A stretch of DNA of 12,373 bases from Bacteroidota bacterium (lineage in GTDB: Bacteria > Bacteroidota > Bacteroidia > Chitinophagales > Chitinophagaceae): contig CANETM010000021.1 in the NCBI GenBank assembly GCA_947441205.1, forward strand, positions 1-12,373. Reading direction: 5' to 3'. This document shows positions 1 through 7,029 of the stretch, piece by piece (position 1 is the stretch's first letter; every line of letters starts with the position of its first letter). A program made the translations under genes and the position numbers. The notes below the pieces were generated by a model. It saw only the letters and a program-made list of their open reading frames with translations. It ran no database searches and was not told the DNA's origin.

Positions 1-1336
1 CGATTCTAATATGTGTTTCACCTTGCGTACTTTCGCCCATCTCGTTGCTCATTACTTCATAGTATTCAGGACGATAAATAAACATAACCATATCAGCATC
101 TTGTTCAATGGCTCCAGACTCACGTAAATCACTTAATTGAGGCATCTTACTTTCTTTTCTCGTTTCGACAGCACGACTTAATTGAGATAAAGCAATGATG
201 GGTATTTCAAGTTCTTTAGCTAATGCTTTTAAACTTCTTGAAATGTTACTAATTTCTTGCTCTCTATTTGAACCTCTATCACCTGAACCACTCATTAATT
301 GTAAGTAGTCAATAATGATAATTTTTACATTGTGTTTGTGTACTAATCTTCTTGCCTTTGCTCTAAATTCAAAAATATTTAATGCAGCTGTGTCATCTAT
401 GTAAATGGGAGCAGTCTCTAATTTTTTAATACCCTTACTTTGTAATTGTTGGTATTCGTAGTCTTCTAATTTACCTCTTGAAATTTTCTCCATTTTAATT
501 TCACTCTCGGCACTTAAAATTCTTTGCACCAATTGTGATGCACTCATTTCCAAACTGAAAAATCCAACTGCCTGTGGTTTGGTAGGGTGTAATGCAGCGT
601 TACGCGCTAAATTCAATGCGAATGCGGTTTTACCAACTGAAGGTCTTGCTGCTAAAATAATTAAATCGGTTGGCTGCCATCCATAAGTAATTCTATCCAA
701 TGCAGTAAATCCACTAGGCACACCCGAAATTTCATCTTTTTTAGTTCTTAGTTCATCAATTCTGTTGACTGCATCAGCTAATGCATTTTGAATATCTACG
801 AAATTCTTTTTTAAATAATTGTTAGTGATGTTAAACATTTTTGTTTCACTATCATCTAATAAATCAAAAACATCAGTGCTGTCTTCATATGCATTGGCAA
901 TCACTTCGCCACTAATTCTAATTAATTCTCTTTGAATAAATTTTTGTAAAACAATTCTTGCGTGTGCTTCAATGTTTGCAGTTGATACTACAACATTCGT
1001 AAGCTTTGATATATAGTAGGCGCCACCAACAATGTCTAGTTGTTCTCTTTTTTTCAACGATTCTACAACCGTTAACATATCAATAGGTTGATTGTCATTT
1101 TGCAAACCTTGCATGGCCAGAAAAATCATTTGATGCGCATCGGTATAAAAACATTCTGGTTTTAAAATTTCACTAACCGTATCAAATGCACTTTTTTCTA
1201 ATAAAATACCACCCAACACAGCTTCCTCTAATTCCTTTGCTTGCGGAGGAATTTTTCCATACATCATGGAACTAATATCTATGCTCGAGGTTTTTTTTCG
1301 GTTTTTAGTATTGGTATTGATATTTGGAATTGCCAT
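1..1336 (-). CDS. dnaB: Replicative DNA helicase DnaB (C-terminus beyond the window)
   Basis: Hexameric, ATP-driven helicase that unwinds DNA at the replication fork and recruits primase. The minus strand reads open from an ATG at 1336-1334 to the window edge, giving 445 codons. The N-terminal primase-interacting domain begins at about residue 27 (GKIPPQAKELEEAVLGGILL). The RecA-like motor domain starts at about residue 205 (GVPSGFTALDRITYGWQP). Walker A is ARPSVGKTAFAL with the lysine at about residue 236. Walker B is IIIIDYLQLM with Asp at about 343, followed by ALSQLSRAVETR and DADMVMFIYRPEYY. Family members of 470-520 residues suggest that 30-70 C-terminal residues are missing. No intein interrupts the visible P-loop or Walker B regions, although inteins are common in DnaB. 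It is transcribed divergently from pheT. Identification is secure; only the end is unseen. Confidence 0.96.
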   Translation of the reverse strand, partial: MAIPNINTNTKNRKKTSSIDISSMMYGKIPPQAKELEEAVLGGILLEKSAFDTVSEILKPECFYTDAHQMIFLAMQGLQNDNQPIDMLTVVESLKKREQLDIVGGAYYISKLTNVVVSTANIEAHARIVLQKFIQRELIRISGEVIANAYEDSTDVFDLLDDSETKMFNITNNYLKKNFVDIQNALADAVNRIDELRTKKDEISGVPSGFTALDRITYGWQPTDLIILAARPSVGKTAFALNLARNAALHPTKPQAVGFFSLEMSASQLVQRILSAESEIKMEKISRGKLEDYEYQQLQSKGIKKLETAPIYIDDTAALNIFEFRAKARRLVHKHNVKIIIIDYLQLMSGSGDRGSNREQEISNISRSLKALAKELEIPIIALSQLSRAVETRKESKMPQLSDLRESGAIEQDADMVMFIYRPEYYEVMSNEMGESTQGETHIRI

Positions 1337-1397
1337 ATTGAAACTGTTTTCTTAATGCGAAAATCCACTCTAAAAAGGATATCATGAAATTTATTTT

Positions 1398-1420
1398 GAT
1401 TTTAGGATATCCACAAAATC
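1398..1420. promoter_or_regulatory. Imperfect dyad in the dnaB-pheT spacer
   Basis: The arms GATTTT (1398-1403) and AAAATC (1415-1420) flank a perfect 8-bp palindrome, GGATATCC (1405-1412). A second, partial copy of the core, AGGATATC, lies at 1376-1383. The element sits about 60-85 nt upstream of the dnaB start and may lie in the dnaB leader if the -7 box at 1470-1477 is used. It could be an operator or a weak hairpin. Its function is inferred from symmetry alone. Confidence 0.3.
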
Positions 1421-1490
1421 CTTGATAAGCAATGCACATGATTTTGAGTTTATTCACCTTTTTTGCACTCAAATTTATAGGTTATTCACT
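1407..1490. promoter_or_regulatory. Three DnaA-box-like 9-mers (weak)
   Basis: Three 9-mers on the plus strand each differ at one position from the DnaA-box consensus TTATNCACA: ATATCCACA (1407-1415), TTATTCACC (1450-1458) and TTATTCACT (1482-1490). They lie within the dnaB-pheT spacer, between the putative divergent promoters. Single mismatches to a short AT-rich consensus are common in AT-rich DNA, so binding by DnaA is only a hypothesis. Confidence 0.18.
1470..1477 (-). promoter_or_regulatory. Putative dnaB promoter -7 box
   Basis: The minus strand reads TAAATTTG, a full match to the Bacteroidota -7 consensus TAnnTTTG. No TTTG lies at the usual 19-21 nt upstream distance; the nearest is about 31 nt away. 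Use of this box would give a leader of about 130 nt before dnaB that contains the dyad at 1398-1420. Support is limited to the -7 match. Confidence 0.3.
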
Positions 1491-1520
1491 TTTGGGTAAA
1501 CTAGGGGTCAAAAAATTGCT

Positions 1521-1528
1521 TATTTTTG
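1521..1528 (+). promoter_or_regulatory. Putative pheT promoter -7 box
   Basis: TATTTTTG matches the Bacteroidota -7 consensus TAnnTTTG exactly and lies 23 nt before the pheT ATG. Transcription would therefore begin about 18-20 nt before the start codon, leaving no room for a T-box or leader-peptide attenuator. A TTTG at 1491-1494 could be the -33 element, but its 26-nt spacing is longer than usual. Confidence 0.5.
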
Positions 1529-1551
1529 AACCTATACTTTAAAGTGCTTAT

Positions 1552-3963
1552 ATGACCATTAGTTACCATTGGCTGAGTGAATATTTACCGACTACTGTTA
1601 GTCCTGAAAAATTATCAACTATTTTAACTTCCATTGGATTAGAGGTGGAATCACTTGAAAAAATAGAGAATTTTAAAGGCGGATTAGCTGGCTTAGTGGT
1701 GGGCGAAGTGGTTGAATTAAGCCAACATCCAAATGCTGATAAATTAAAATTAGCCAAAGTAAATACAGGTGGTGAACGTCCTTTAAATATAGTTTGTGGT
1801 GCTAGCAATATTGCATTGGGTCAAAAAGTGGTGGTTGCTGTTGTAGGAACAACAATTTATCCTAAGAACGCAGATGCTGGTATCACCATGAAATTAGCCA
1901 AAATAAGAGGGGAGGAAAGTGAAGGAATGATTTGCGCTGAAGATGAAATTGGTGTGAGTGATGATCATGGAGGCATTATTGTTTTAGATGCTTCCATAAA
2001 AGTTGGGACGGCAGTAGCAGATTTATATTCCTATTACCAAGACTGGGTTTATGAAATAGGTTTAACACCCAATCGAATGGATGCTATGAGTCATTATGGT
2101 GTTGCAAAGGACGTATGTGCTTATTTATCTTACCATGAAGCACCCTCAAAAGCAGTTAGTCCTTTTGCGAAGGAGTCCACAAAGGACAAAAATGTTAAGC
2201 CTTTCAAAGTAATCATAGAGGATCAAAAAGCCTGTGCTCGCTATAGTGGGTTGGTTATTGAAGGGGTGCAGGTTAAGGAGTCGCCAACTTGGTTGAAAAA
2301 TAAATTAAACGCTATTGGTGTTCGATGCATTAATAACATAGTTGATATCACGAATTATATTTTACATGAAACAGGACAGCCTTTGCATGCATTTGATGCC
2401 GATCAAATCAAGGACGAAACTGTAGTTGTAAAAAAGTATCCTGCAGGTACTTTATTTGTGACCTTAGATGGAACTGAACGAAAATTGGCAGCAAATGATT
2501 TAATGATTAGTGATACCCAAAAGCCTTTATGTATTGCAGGTGTATTTGGCGGTTTGAAAAGTGGGGTATCTGCATCAACTACAAAACTATTTTTAGAAAG
2601 TGCTTGGTTTGAAAATATACATGTTCGTAAAACTTCATTGCACCATGGCCTTCGAACCGATGCTGCTACACGTTTTGAAAAAGGCGTTGATATTGCTGGA
2701 ACAGTATATGTATTAGAACGTGCTGCACAATTGATTCAAGAAATTGCTGGCGGGAAATGTAGTGAGGTGGTTGATATTTATCCTAACCCAGCTGTTAAAA
2801 AAACAGTGGTTTTAACCTATGCTTACTTAAAAAAACTTAGTGGTAAATTATATCCAAATGAAAAAGTAAAAACAATTTTATCAAGTTTGGGTTTTGAAAT
2901 TTTGTCGGAAACACCTGAAAGTGTTGAACTTGCTGTTCCGTACCATAAGCCTGACATTAGTATACCAGCTGACTTAGTGGAAGAGGTTTTAAGAATTGAT
3001 GGTTTAGACAATATTGAAATTCCAAGTTCAATTACCATGAGTCCTTCAATTGATCCATTGGAACATAAAGAAAAGTTCAAAGAAAAAATTGCCAATTATC
3101 TAGTGGGCCGAGGGTTTACTGAAATATTGACTAACTCTATTACTAATAGTGCTTATTTTAAGGAAGATATATTAGCAACTTCGGTAAAGATGTTGAATAA
3201 TTTAACTGCGGAATTAGATGTTATGCGTCCAAGTATGTTGGAAACTGGATTAGAAACAATTGCTTATAATTTAAATAGACAAAACAGTACTATTTCATTT
3301 TTTGAAATCGGAAAAATATATGGCAAATCCAATTCAGGTAAATATTTTGAAGCTGAACAATTGGCTATATATATTTCAGGTAAACTACAAGGTGATGGTT
3401 GGAGAACAAAAGAAAAAGATCAGGATTTTTTTGTAGCAAAAGGAATGGCTGTTGCATTGTTGGAATTATTAGGCATTACTGGGGTTCAAGAAAAAACGAC
3501 TTCAGTTGGAATGACTGAATTAGTTTGGAATAAAAAAACAATAGGCCATATTGAAATGATGGGTGCTAAAAAGCTACAGGCCTTTGGTATTAAGCAGTCT
3601 GTTATGTATATCAATTTTGATTTAGCATCCTTATTGAGTGCTTATCAAAGTAAGAAAGTAATTTATAAAGAAGTTTCAAAATATCCATCCATTGAAAGAG
3701 ATTTAGCGTTGGTTATTGACAATTCAGTTGCCTATTCATTTATAGAATCAAGTATTAGAGAGGCTAATTTAGTGGCTTTAAAAGAGTCTCATGTTTTTGA
3801 TATTTTTGAAAGTGATAAATTAGGAGAAGGAAAAAAATCGGTGGCAATTAATTTTGTTTTCAATGCACCAGATAAAACCTTAACGGATGTCGAAATTGAT
3901 TCGATGATCAAAAAATTAGTTCAGTTATTTGAAAAAAATATACAAGCTGAAATTAGAAAATAA
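1552..3963 (+). CDS. pheT: Phenylalanine--tRNA ligase beta subunit
   Basis: Beta subunit of the cytoplasmic alpha2-beta2 phenylalanyl-tRNA synthetase; with PheS it charges tRNA(Phe) and edits mischarged Tyr. At 803 residues it is a typical full-length bacterial PheT. The start MTISYHWLSEYLP matches the usual N-terminus. An OB-fold tRNA-binding domain spans about residues 42-155 (HPNADKLKLAKV at 59-70, VCGASNI at 81-87). A B3/4 editing domain follows at about 210-400 (GVRCINNIVDITNYI at 256-270, GQPLHAFDAD at 275-284). B5 lies at about 410-490 (DLVEEVLRIDG at 474-484) and the catalytic-like core at about 500-690. The C-terminal FDX-ACB anticodon-binding domain occupies about 708-801 (YPSIERDLALVID). 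pheS is not adjacent. Small genes, zapA and rny follow on the same strand. Confidence 0.98.
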   Translation: MTISYHWLSEYLPTTVSPEKLSTILTSIGLEVESLEKIENFKGGLAGLVVGEVVELSQHPNADKLKLAKVNTGGERPLNIVCGASNIALGQKVVVAVVGTTIYPKNADAGITMKLAKIRGEESEGMICAEDEIGVSDDHGGIIVLDASIKVGTAVADLYSYYQDWVYEIGLTPNRMDAMSHYGVAKDVCAYLSYHEAPSKAVSPFAKESTKDKNVKPFKVIIEDQKACARYSGLVIEGVQVKESPTWLKNKLNAIGVRCINNIVDITNYILHETGQPLHAFDADQIKDETVVVKKYPAGTLFVTLDGTERKLAANDLMISDTQKPLCIAGVFGGLKSGVSASTTKLFLESAWFENIHVRKTSLHHGLRTDAATRFEKGVDIAGTVYVLERAAQLIQEIAGGKCSEVVDIYPNPAVKKTVVLTYAYLKKLSGKLYPNEKVKTILSSLGFEILSETPESVELAVPYHKPDISIPADLVEEVLRIDGLDNIEIPSSITMSPSIDPLEHKEKFKEKIANYLVGRGFTEILTNSITNSAYFKEDILATSVKMLNNLTAELDVMRPSMLETGLETIAYNLNRQNSTISFFEIGKIYGKSNSGKYFEAEQLAIYISGKLQGDGWRTKEKDQDFFVAKGMAVALLELLGITGVQEKTTSVGMTELVWNKKTIGHIEMMGAKKLQAFGIKQSVMYINFDLASLLSAYQSKKVIYKEVSKYPSIERDLALVIDNSVAYSFIESSIREANLVALKESHVFDIFESDKLGEGKKSVAINFVFNAPDKTLTDVEIDSMIKKLVQLFEKNIQAEIRK

Positions 3964-3999
3964 CTATATTACAAATATCATTGTAAATAAAGCCTGAAC

Positions 4000-4290
4000 A
4001 TGGTTAATTTAAAAAGTGCAATTGGTCAACTTCAAGAAAAGTTAACAGCTTTATTGAAACAGTATGCTCATTTGGAAAAAGAAAATCAACAACTAAAGGC
4101 TAATCTTGCCCAACAAACTAATTTGAACCAAGCGTTATCCCAAAAAGTAATTGAGGGGCAATCACAACTTACGGTGGCAATGATGAACCAAGGGGCAGCA
4201 ATGGATCCAGTTGAAAAGGCTAAAATGGTTAAAAAAATTGATCAATTTATAAAAGAAATCGACCATAGTATTCATAATTTGAACCCATAA
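4000..4290 (+). CDS. Small coiled-coil protein upstream of zapA, function unknown
   Basis: A 96-residue, soluble, cytoplasmic-looking protein with no signal peptide or membrane segment. Residues 3-60 form a predicted coiled coil with leucines at heptad-like spacing (LQEKLTALLKQYAHLEKENQQLKANL). A Met/Gln/Ala-rich hinge (61-68) leads to a charged helical tail, DPVEKAKMVKKIDQFIKEIDHSI (69-91). It lies 36 bp after pheT and 32 bp before zapA on the same strand, so co-expression is likely. A short coiled-coil protein beside zapA recalls gammaproteobacterial ZapB, which binds ZapA. I see no sequence basis for calling it ZapB, so a division role is inferred from context only. A small inverted repeat (TTACAA/TTGTAA, 3969-3986) lies in the spacer ahead of it. 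The coding call is supported by reading frame, position and coherent helical pattern. Confidence 0.82.
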   Translation: MVNLKSAIGQLQEKLTALLKQYAHLEKENQQLKANLAQQTNLNQALSQKVIEGQSQLTVAMMNQGAAMDPVEKAKMVKKIDQFIKEIDHSIHNLNP

Positions 4291-4322
4291 TTAATTCAAA
4301 AAGTTAATCCCCATTTTTAAGC

Positions 4323-4637
4323 ATGTCTTTATCTCCAAATAGTGAAAATGAAATGATACCTGTAAATATTACGATTGCCGATCGTAATTACAGGGTTAGA
4401 ATTGCTCCCAAGGATGAGGAAGCAGTTCGTAAGACAGCCGCTTTAATCAATCAAAAAATGGTTGAGTTCAAAAACCTATATGCCGGGAAGGATATGCAGG
4501 ATTATATTTCAATGGTTCTATTATGGTTTACCACCGAACAACAGTCCAGTGGCCAGAACCTTTATGAGGTCGAAAGCCTTCAAAATCAAATTGATGCGCT
4601 CACCGCTAGTATTGAAAAAGTGGTTTCAGGAACATAA
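4323..4637 (+). CDS. zapA: Cell division protein ZapA
   Basis: ZapA binds FtsZ and promotes bundling of its filaments at the division ring. At 104 residues the protein has the usual family size. The N-terminal beta-hairpin region reads IPVNITIADRNYRVRIAPKDEEAVRKTAALINQKM (about 12-46), the typical ZapA opening in which a short peptide precedes V-x-I-x-(I/L)-x-x-R-x-Y-x-(I/V). A long C-terminal helix/coiled coil follows (DMQDYISMVLLWFT, then EVESLQNQIDALTASIEKV at about 82-100) and mediates tetramerisation in the family. Translation could start at the given ATG or at the in-frame ATG of residue 11 (4353), which would begin MIPVNI; the longer form is kept here. It lies just upstream of a candidate 6S RNA; zapA next to 6S RNA is also known in E. 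coli. Confidence 0.9.
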   Translation: MSLSPNSENEMIPVNITIADRNYRVRIAPKDEEAVRKTAALINQKMVEFKNLYAGKDMQDYISMVLLWFTTEQQSSGQNLYEVESLQNQIDALTASIEKVVSGT

Positions 4638-4683
4638 TTAACAGCTAGCGTACCTTTTTCAACAATTCATTCCATTAATTCTT

Positions 4684-4691
4684 TATCTTCG
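4684..4691 (+). promoter_or_regulatory. Putative promoter -7 box for the small RNA before rny
   Basis: TATCTTCG is a one-base variant (TTCG for TTTG) of the Bacteroidota -7 consensus TAnnTTTG. It lies just upstream of the stem-forming region at 4691-4815, so a start near 4693-4697 would produce the folded RNA. No clear -33 TTTG is seen; TTTTTC at 4655-4660 is the best candidate. A competing near-match, AACCTTTG, sits at 4698-4705. Confidence 0.4.
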
Positions 4692-4816
4692 TAGCTGAAC
4701 CTTTGACGCATTATATTAATTCGTAATAGGTTATCTTGCTGTGTTTTATGTAAATGAAGCTGCTTAGATGACTATCAACGTTTTGTCAATTATAATTCAA
4801 ATGAAAAGGGGCTGTA
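4692..4816 (+). ncRNA. ssrS: Candidate 6S-type RNA (6S-Flavo-like) between zapA and rny
   Basis: 6S RNA mimics an open promoter and sequesters RNA polymerase holoenzyme. This 209-bp gene-free gap folds by hand into the 6S layout. A closing stem pairs AGC (4693-4695) with GCU (4811-4813) and CCUUU (4700-4704) with AAAGG (4805-4809). A large bubble follows (left 4705-4717, right 4785-4804). The inner hairpin then pairs CGU (4722-4724) with ACG (4778-4780), AUAG (4726-4729) with CUAU (4772-4775) and UUAUC (4731-4735) with GAUGA (4767-4771), leaving a bulged G at 4730. A length of about 120 nt suits the short Bacteroidota form described as 6S-Flavo. The position between zapA and rny matches my recollection of 6S annotation in this phylum. 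No strong terminator is seen. Ends are approximate and the family assignment is inferred, not searched. Confidence 0.6.
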
Positions 4817-4846
4817 TGATTTATTTAAAAAAACAAGATTTAAACA

Positions 4847-6412
4847 ATGGACCAATCAATATTATTGATCATCATAGGAGCGTCTTCTTTAGTAGGCGGA
4901 CTCCTAGTAGGCAAATTAGTATTTGCCCGTAATACCAAAAAACAAGTTGAAGATGCTGAAGCACAAGCTGCTAGCATTTTAAAGGAAGCTGAATTAAGAG
5001 CTGAAACTGTAAAGAAAGAAAAGCAGTTAGAAGCGAAAGAGCGTTTTGTGCAATTAAAAGCCGATCATGATCGTGAGCTTTTAGAGAAGAACAAGAAAAT
5101 TGGCGAAGCTGAAAATCGCATTAAGCAAAACGAATTGAATATCAATTCGAAAGTTGCTGCGCTGGATAAACAAATCAAGGACAACGATGTAATCAAAGAA
5201 AAATTAAATCGTGAAATTGATTTAGTGAATGTTAAACGCACCGAATTAGAAAAACACCAGGAAGAACATATTCGTCGCTTGGAAAAAATTGCAAATTTAA
5301 GTGCTGAAGATGCTAAGCAACAGTTAATTGAGAGCCTTAAGAATGAGGCGCAAACTCAAGCCTTGTCATTACAACAAGACATTATTGAGGATGCTAAGCA
5401 AAAAGCGAATAAAGAAGCGCGTAAAATAATTATTCAATCTATCCAACGCACTGCTGCCGAAGTAGCTATCGAAAATACAGTAACTGTATTTAACTTGGAA
5501 TCAGATGAAATGAAAGGTCAAATTATTGGTCGTGAAGGACGTAACATTCGTGCTATTGAAGCTGCTACTGGTGTTGACTTAATTGTGGACGACACACCAG
5601 AAGCAATTTTACTTTCTTCATTCGATCCATTGCGTCGTGAAATTGCCCGTTTATCCTTACAACGTTTAGTGGCAGACGGACGTATTCACCCTGCACGTAT
5701 CGAGGAAGTTGTTGAAAAAACACGCCGTCAATTAGAAGAGCAAATTATAGAAATAGGAGAGCGTACCGTAATTGAATTAGGTATTCATGGATTACATAAG
5801 GAGTTAATTCGTATTGTAGGTAAAATGCGTTTCCGTAGTTCATATGGACAAAACTTATTAATGCACTCTCGTGAAACGGCTAACTTATGTGGAATCATGG
5901 CAGCTGAATTAGGCATGAATCCTAAATTGGCTAAGAGAGCAGGTTTGCTTCACGATATTGGAAAAGTACCAGATGAAGAGACAGAATTAAGCCACGCTTT
6001 ATTAGGTGCTAAATTAGCCGAGAAATACGGTGAAAACCCAGCGGTTGTAAATGCCATTGGAGCCCACCACGATGAAATGGAAATGCAATATGTAATTTCT
6101 CCAATTATCCAAGCTTGTGACGCTATTAGCGGTGCTAGACCAGGAGCGAGAAGAGAAATTATGCAACAATATATTCAGAGAATCAAGGACTTAGAAAACT
6201 TGGCCATGAACTACCAAGGGGTAGAGAAAGCCTATGCTATCCAAGCTGGTCGTGAATTGAGGGTTATTGTAGAGGCTGAAAAAGTATCCGATCAAACTTC
6301 AGACCAATTGAGCTTCGAAATCGCTCAAAAAATCCAAACTGAAATGACTTATCCAGGTCAAATTAAGGTTACGGTTATTCGTGAAAAGAGGGCGGTGAAC
6401 ATTGCTAGATAG
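4847..6412 (+). CDS. rny: Ribonuclease Y
   Basis: Membrane-anchored endoribonuclease that starts mRNA decay. The 521-residue length is typical. Residues 4-27 form an N-terminal membrane anchor (ILLIIIGASSLVGGLLVGKLVF). A long charged coiled coil covers about 30-205. A KH RNA-binding domain follows at about 210-275 with the conserved GQIIGREGRNIRAIE (224-238). The metal-dependent HD phosphohydrolase domain spans about 335-430: LMHSRETANL (338-347), the diagnostic GLLHDIGKVPDEE (367-379) with His369-Asp370, AHHDE (406-410) and Asp425. The C-terminal domain ends IREKRAVNIAR. All catalytic features are present. Arg codons are almost all CGT/CGC from residue 66 to 342 but mostly AGA/AGG afterwards. 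It may be read from its own promoter or through the upstream RNA, because only about 30 nt separate the two. Confidence 0.97.
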   Translation: MDQSILLIIIGASSLVGGLLVGKLVFARNTKKQVEDAEAQAASILKEAELRAETVKKEKQLEAKERFVQLKADHDRELLEKNKKIGEAENRIKQNELNINSKVAALDKQIKDNDVIKEKLNREIDLVNVKRTELEKHQEEHIRRLEKIANLSAEDAKQQLIESLKNEAQTQALSLQQDIIEDAKQKANKEARKIIIQSIQRTAAEVAIENTVTVFNLESDEMKGQIIGREGRNIRAIEAATGVDLIVDDTPEAILLSSFDPLRREIARLSLQRLVADGRIHPARIEEVVEKTRRQLEEQIIEIGERTVIELGIHGLHKELIRIVGKMRFRSSYGQNLLMHSRETANLCGIMAAELGMNPKLAKRAGLLHDIGKVPDEETELSHALLGAKLAEKYGENPAVVNAIGAHHDEMEMQYVISPIIQACDAISGARPGARREIMQQYIQRIKDLENLAMNYQGVEKAYAIQAGRELRVIVEAEKVSDQTSDQLSFEIAQKIQTEMTYPGQIKVTVIREKRAVNIAR

Positions 6413-6470
6413 GCGCATATTGTGGTAAATAGGCCTAAAAAGGCAGGAATTTAATATTTGGTTGAAATAA

Positions 6471-6502
6471 TTTGGATAATAGCATGGGTAACCCTACCTT
6501 TG
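6471..6502 (+). promoter_or_regulatory. rplS promoter, -33 TTTG and -7 TACCTTTG
   Basis: A textbook Bacteroidota sigma promoter: TTTG at 6471-6474, a 20-nt spacer and TACCTTTG at 6495-6502, matching TAnnTTTG. The L19 start codon is 22 nt downstream of the -7 box, so the leader is short. This is the best promoter in the window and shows that L19 is transcribed independently of rny. Confidence 0.78.
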
Positions 6503-6524
6503 CCGTCCGCAAAAAACAAGAATT

Positions 6525-6875
6525 ATGAGCGAAGCAGTAAAGTTCGTACACGAGCAATTGACAGCAAAAAAAGACTACCCAGCATTTAAAGCTGGTGATA
6601 ATATTACCGTAAACTACAAGATTGTAGAGGGTGGTAAAGAGCGTATCCAAAGTTTCCGTGGTGATGTTATCAAAACGCAAGGAACTGGTGCTACAGCCTC
6701 TTTTACTGTTCGTAAAATCTCTGATGGTGTAGGTGTAGAGCGTTTATTTCCTTTCTTATCTCCAAACATCGATGGTATCGTGTTGAATAAGTCAGGTAAA
6801 GTACGTCGTGCTAAATTATACTACTTACGTGATCGTAGTGGTAAGAGTGCTCGTATTAAAGAAAAAAGATTCTAG
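6525..6875 (+). CDS. rplS: 50S ribosomal protein L19
   Basis: Large-subunit protein located at the 30S-50S interface, where it contributes to an inter-subunit bridge. At 116 residues it is full length. The family signature GKVRRAKLYYLRDRSGKSARIKE is at 91-113. The conserved core FKAGDNITVNYKI (21-33), ERIQSFRGDVI (39-49) and GVGVERLFPFLSPNID (68-83) is also intact. Arginine is encoded almost entirely by CGT, in line with strong expression. The AT-rich leader has no Shine-Dalgarno, as is common for Bacteroidota. It is a single-gene unit: its own promoter is at 6471-6502 and a strong terminator is at 6911-6947. It is not with trmD/rimM/rpsP here, unlike in E. coli. Confidence 0.98.
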   Translation: MSEAVKFVHEQLTAKKDYPAFKAGDNITVNYKIVEGGKERIQSFRGDVIKTQGTGATASFTVRKISDGVGVERLFPFLSPNIDGIVLNKSGKVRRAKLYYLRDRSGKSARIKEKRF

Positions 6876-6910
6876 TATTCGGAAGGGAAACCTTTCTGAC
6901 ACAAAATATA

Positions 6911-6947
6911 AAAGCGGATTCCGGTACATCGGGATCCGCTTTTTTTT
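6911..6947 (+). terminator. Intrinsic terminator of rplS
   Basis: A 10-bp GC-rich stem, GCGGATTCCG (6914-6923) paired with CGGGATCCGC (6930-6939) with one T-G wobble, encloses a 6-nt loop (GTACAT). It is preceded by an A-run and followed by eight T residues (6940-6947). It starts 38 nt after the L19 stop codon and isolates rplS from tatA. Confidence 0.93.
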
Positions 6948-7002
6948 AACGTATAATTCGCTTAAATCAATAAAAAAAGGAGTTTCCTTTTTAGATTTAC
7001 CT

Positions 7003-7010
7003 TACCTTTA
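7003..7010 (+). promoter_or_regulatory. Putative tatA promoter -7 box
   Basis: TACCTTTA differs at the last base from TAnnTTTG and resembles the rplS -7 box. It lies 19 nt before the tatA ATG and 55 nt after the rplS terminator, so a new promoter is expected in this gap. No good -33 TTTG is seen; TTTC at 6983-6986 is the nearest candidate and is closely spaced. Confidence 0.45.
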
Positions 7011-7029
7011 ATATTCTAAATTTAACATT

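Noticed and set aside
1529..1551. T-box or leader-peptide attenuator ahead of pheT
   Set aside because: The likely transcription start leaves under 20 nt of leader, too short for either.
1563..1808. 81-codon ORF on the minus strand inside pheT
   Set aside because: Lies fully antisense to the conserved PheT N-terminus and its product has no family features; a shadow of the real gene.
2823..3095. 90-codon ORF on the minus strand inside pheT
   Set aside because: Antisense to the B5 domain region of PheT with composition explained by the opposite strand.
3969..3986. Inverted repeat TTACAA/TTGTAA between pheT and the coiled-coil gene as a terminator
   Set aside because: Six weak pairs and no T-run on the plus strand; more likely chance in AT-rich DNA.
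6431..6446. Hairpin GCCT-AAAA-AGGC after rny as a terminator
   Set aside because: Only four base pairs and no following T-run.
6435..6680. 81-codon minus-strand ORF across the rplS promoter and 5' end
   Set aside because: Overlaps a clear promoter and the L19 coding region; no plausible protein features.
6808..7011. 67-codon plus-strand ORF overlapping the 3' end of rplS and the terminator
   Set aside because: Reads through the strong intrinsic terminator hairpin and the L19 C-terminus in another frame; spurious.
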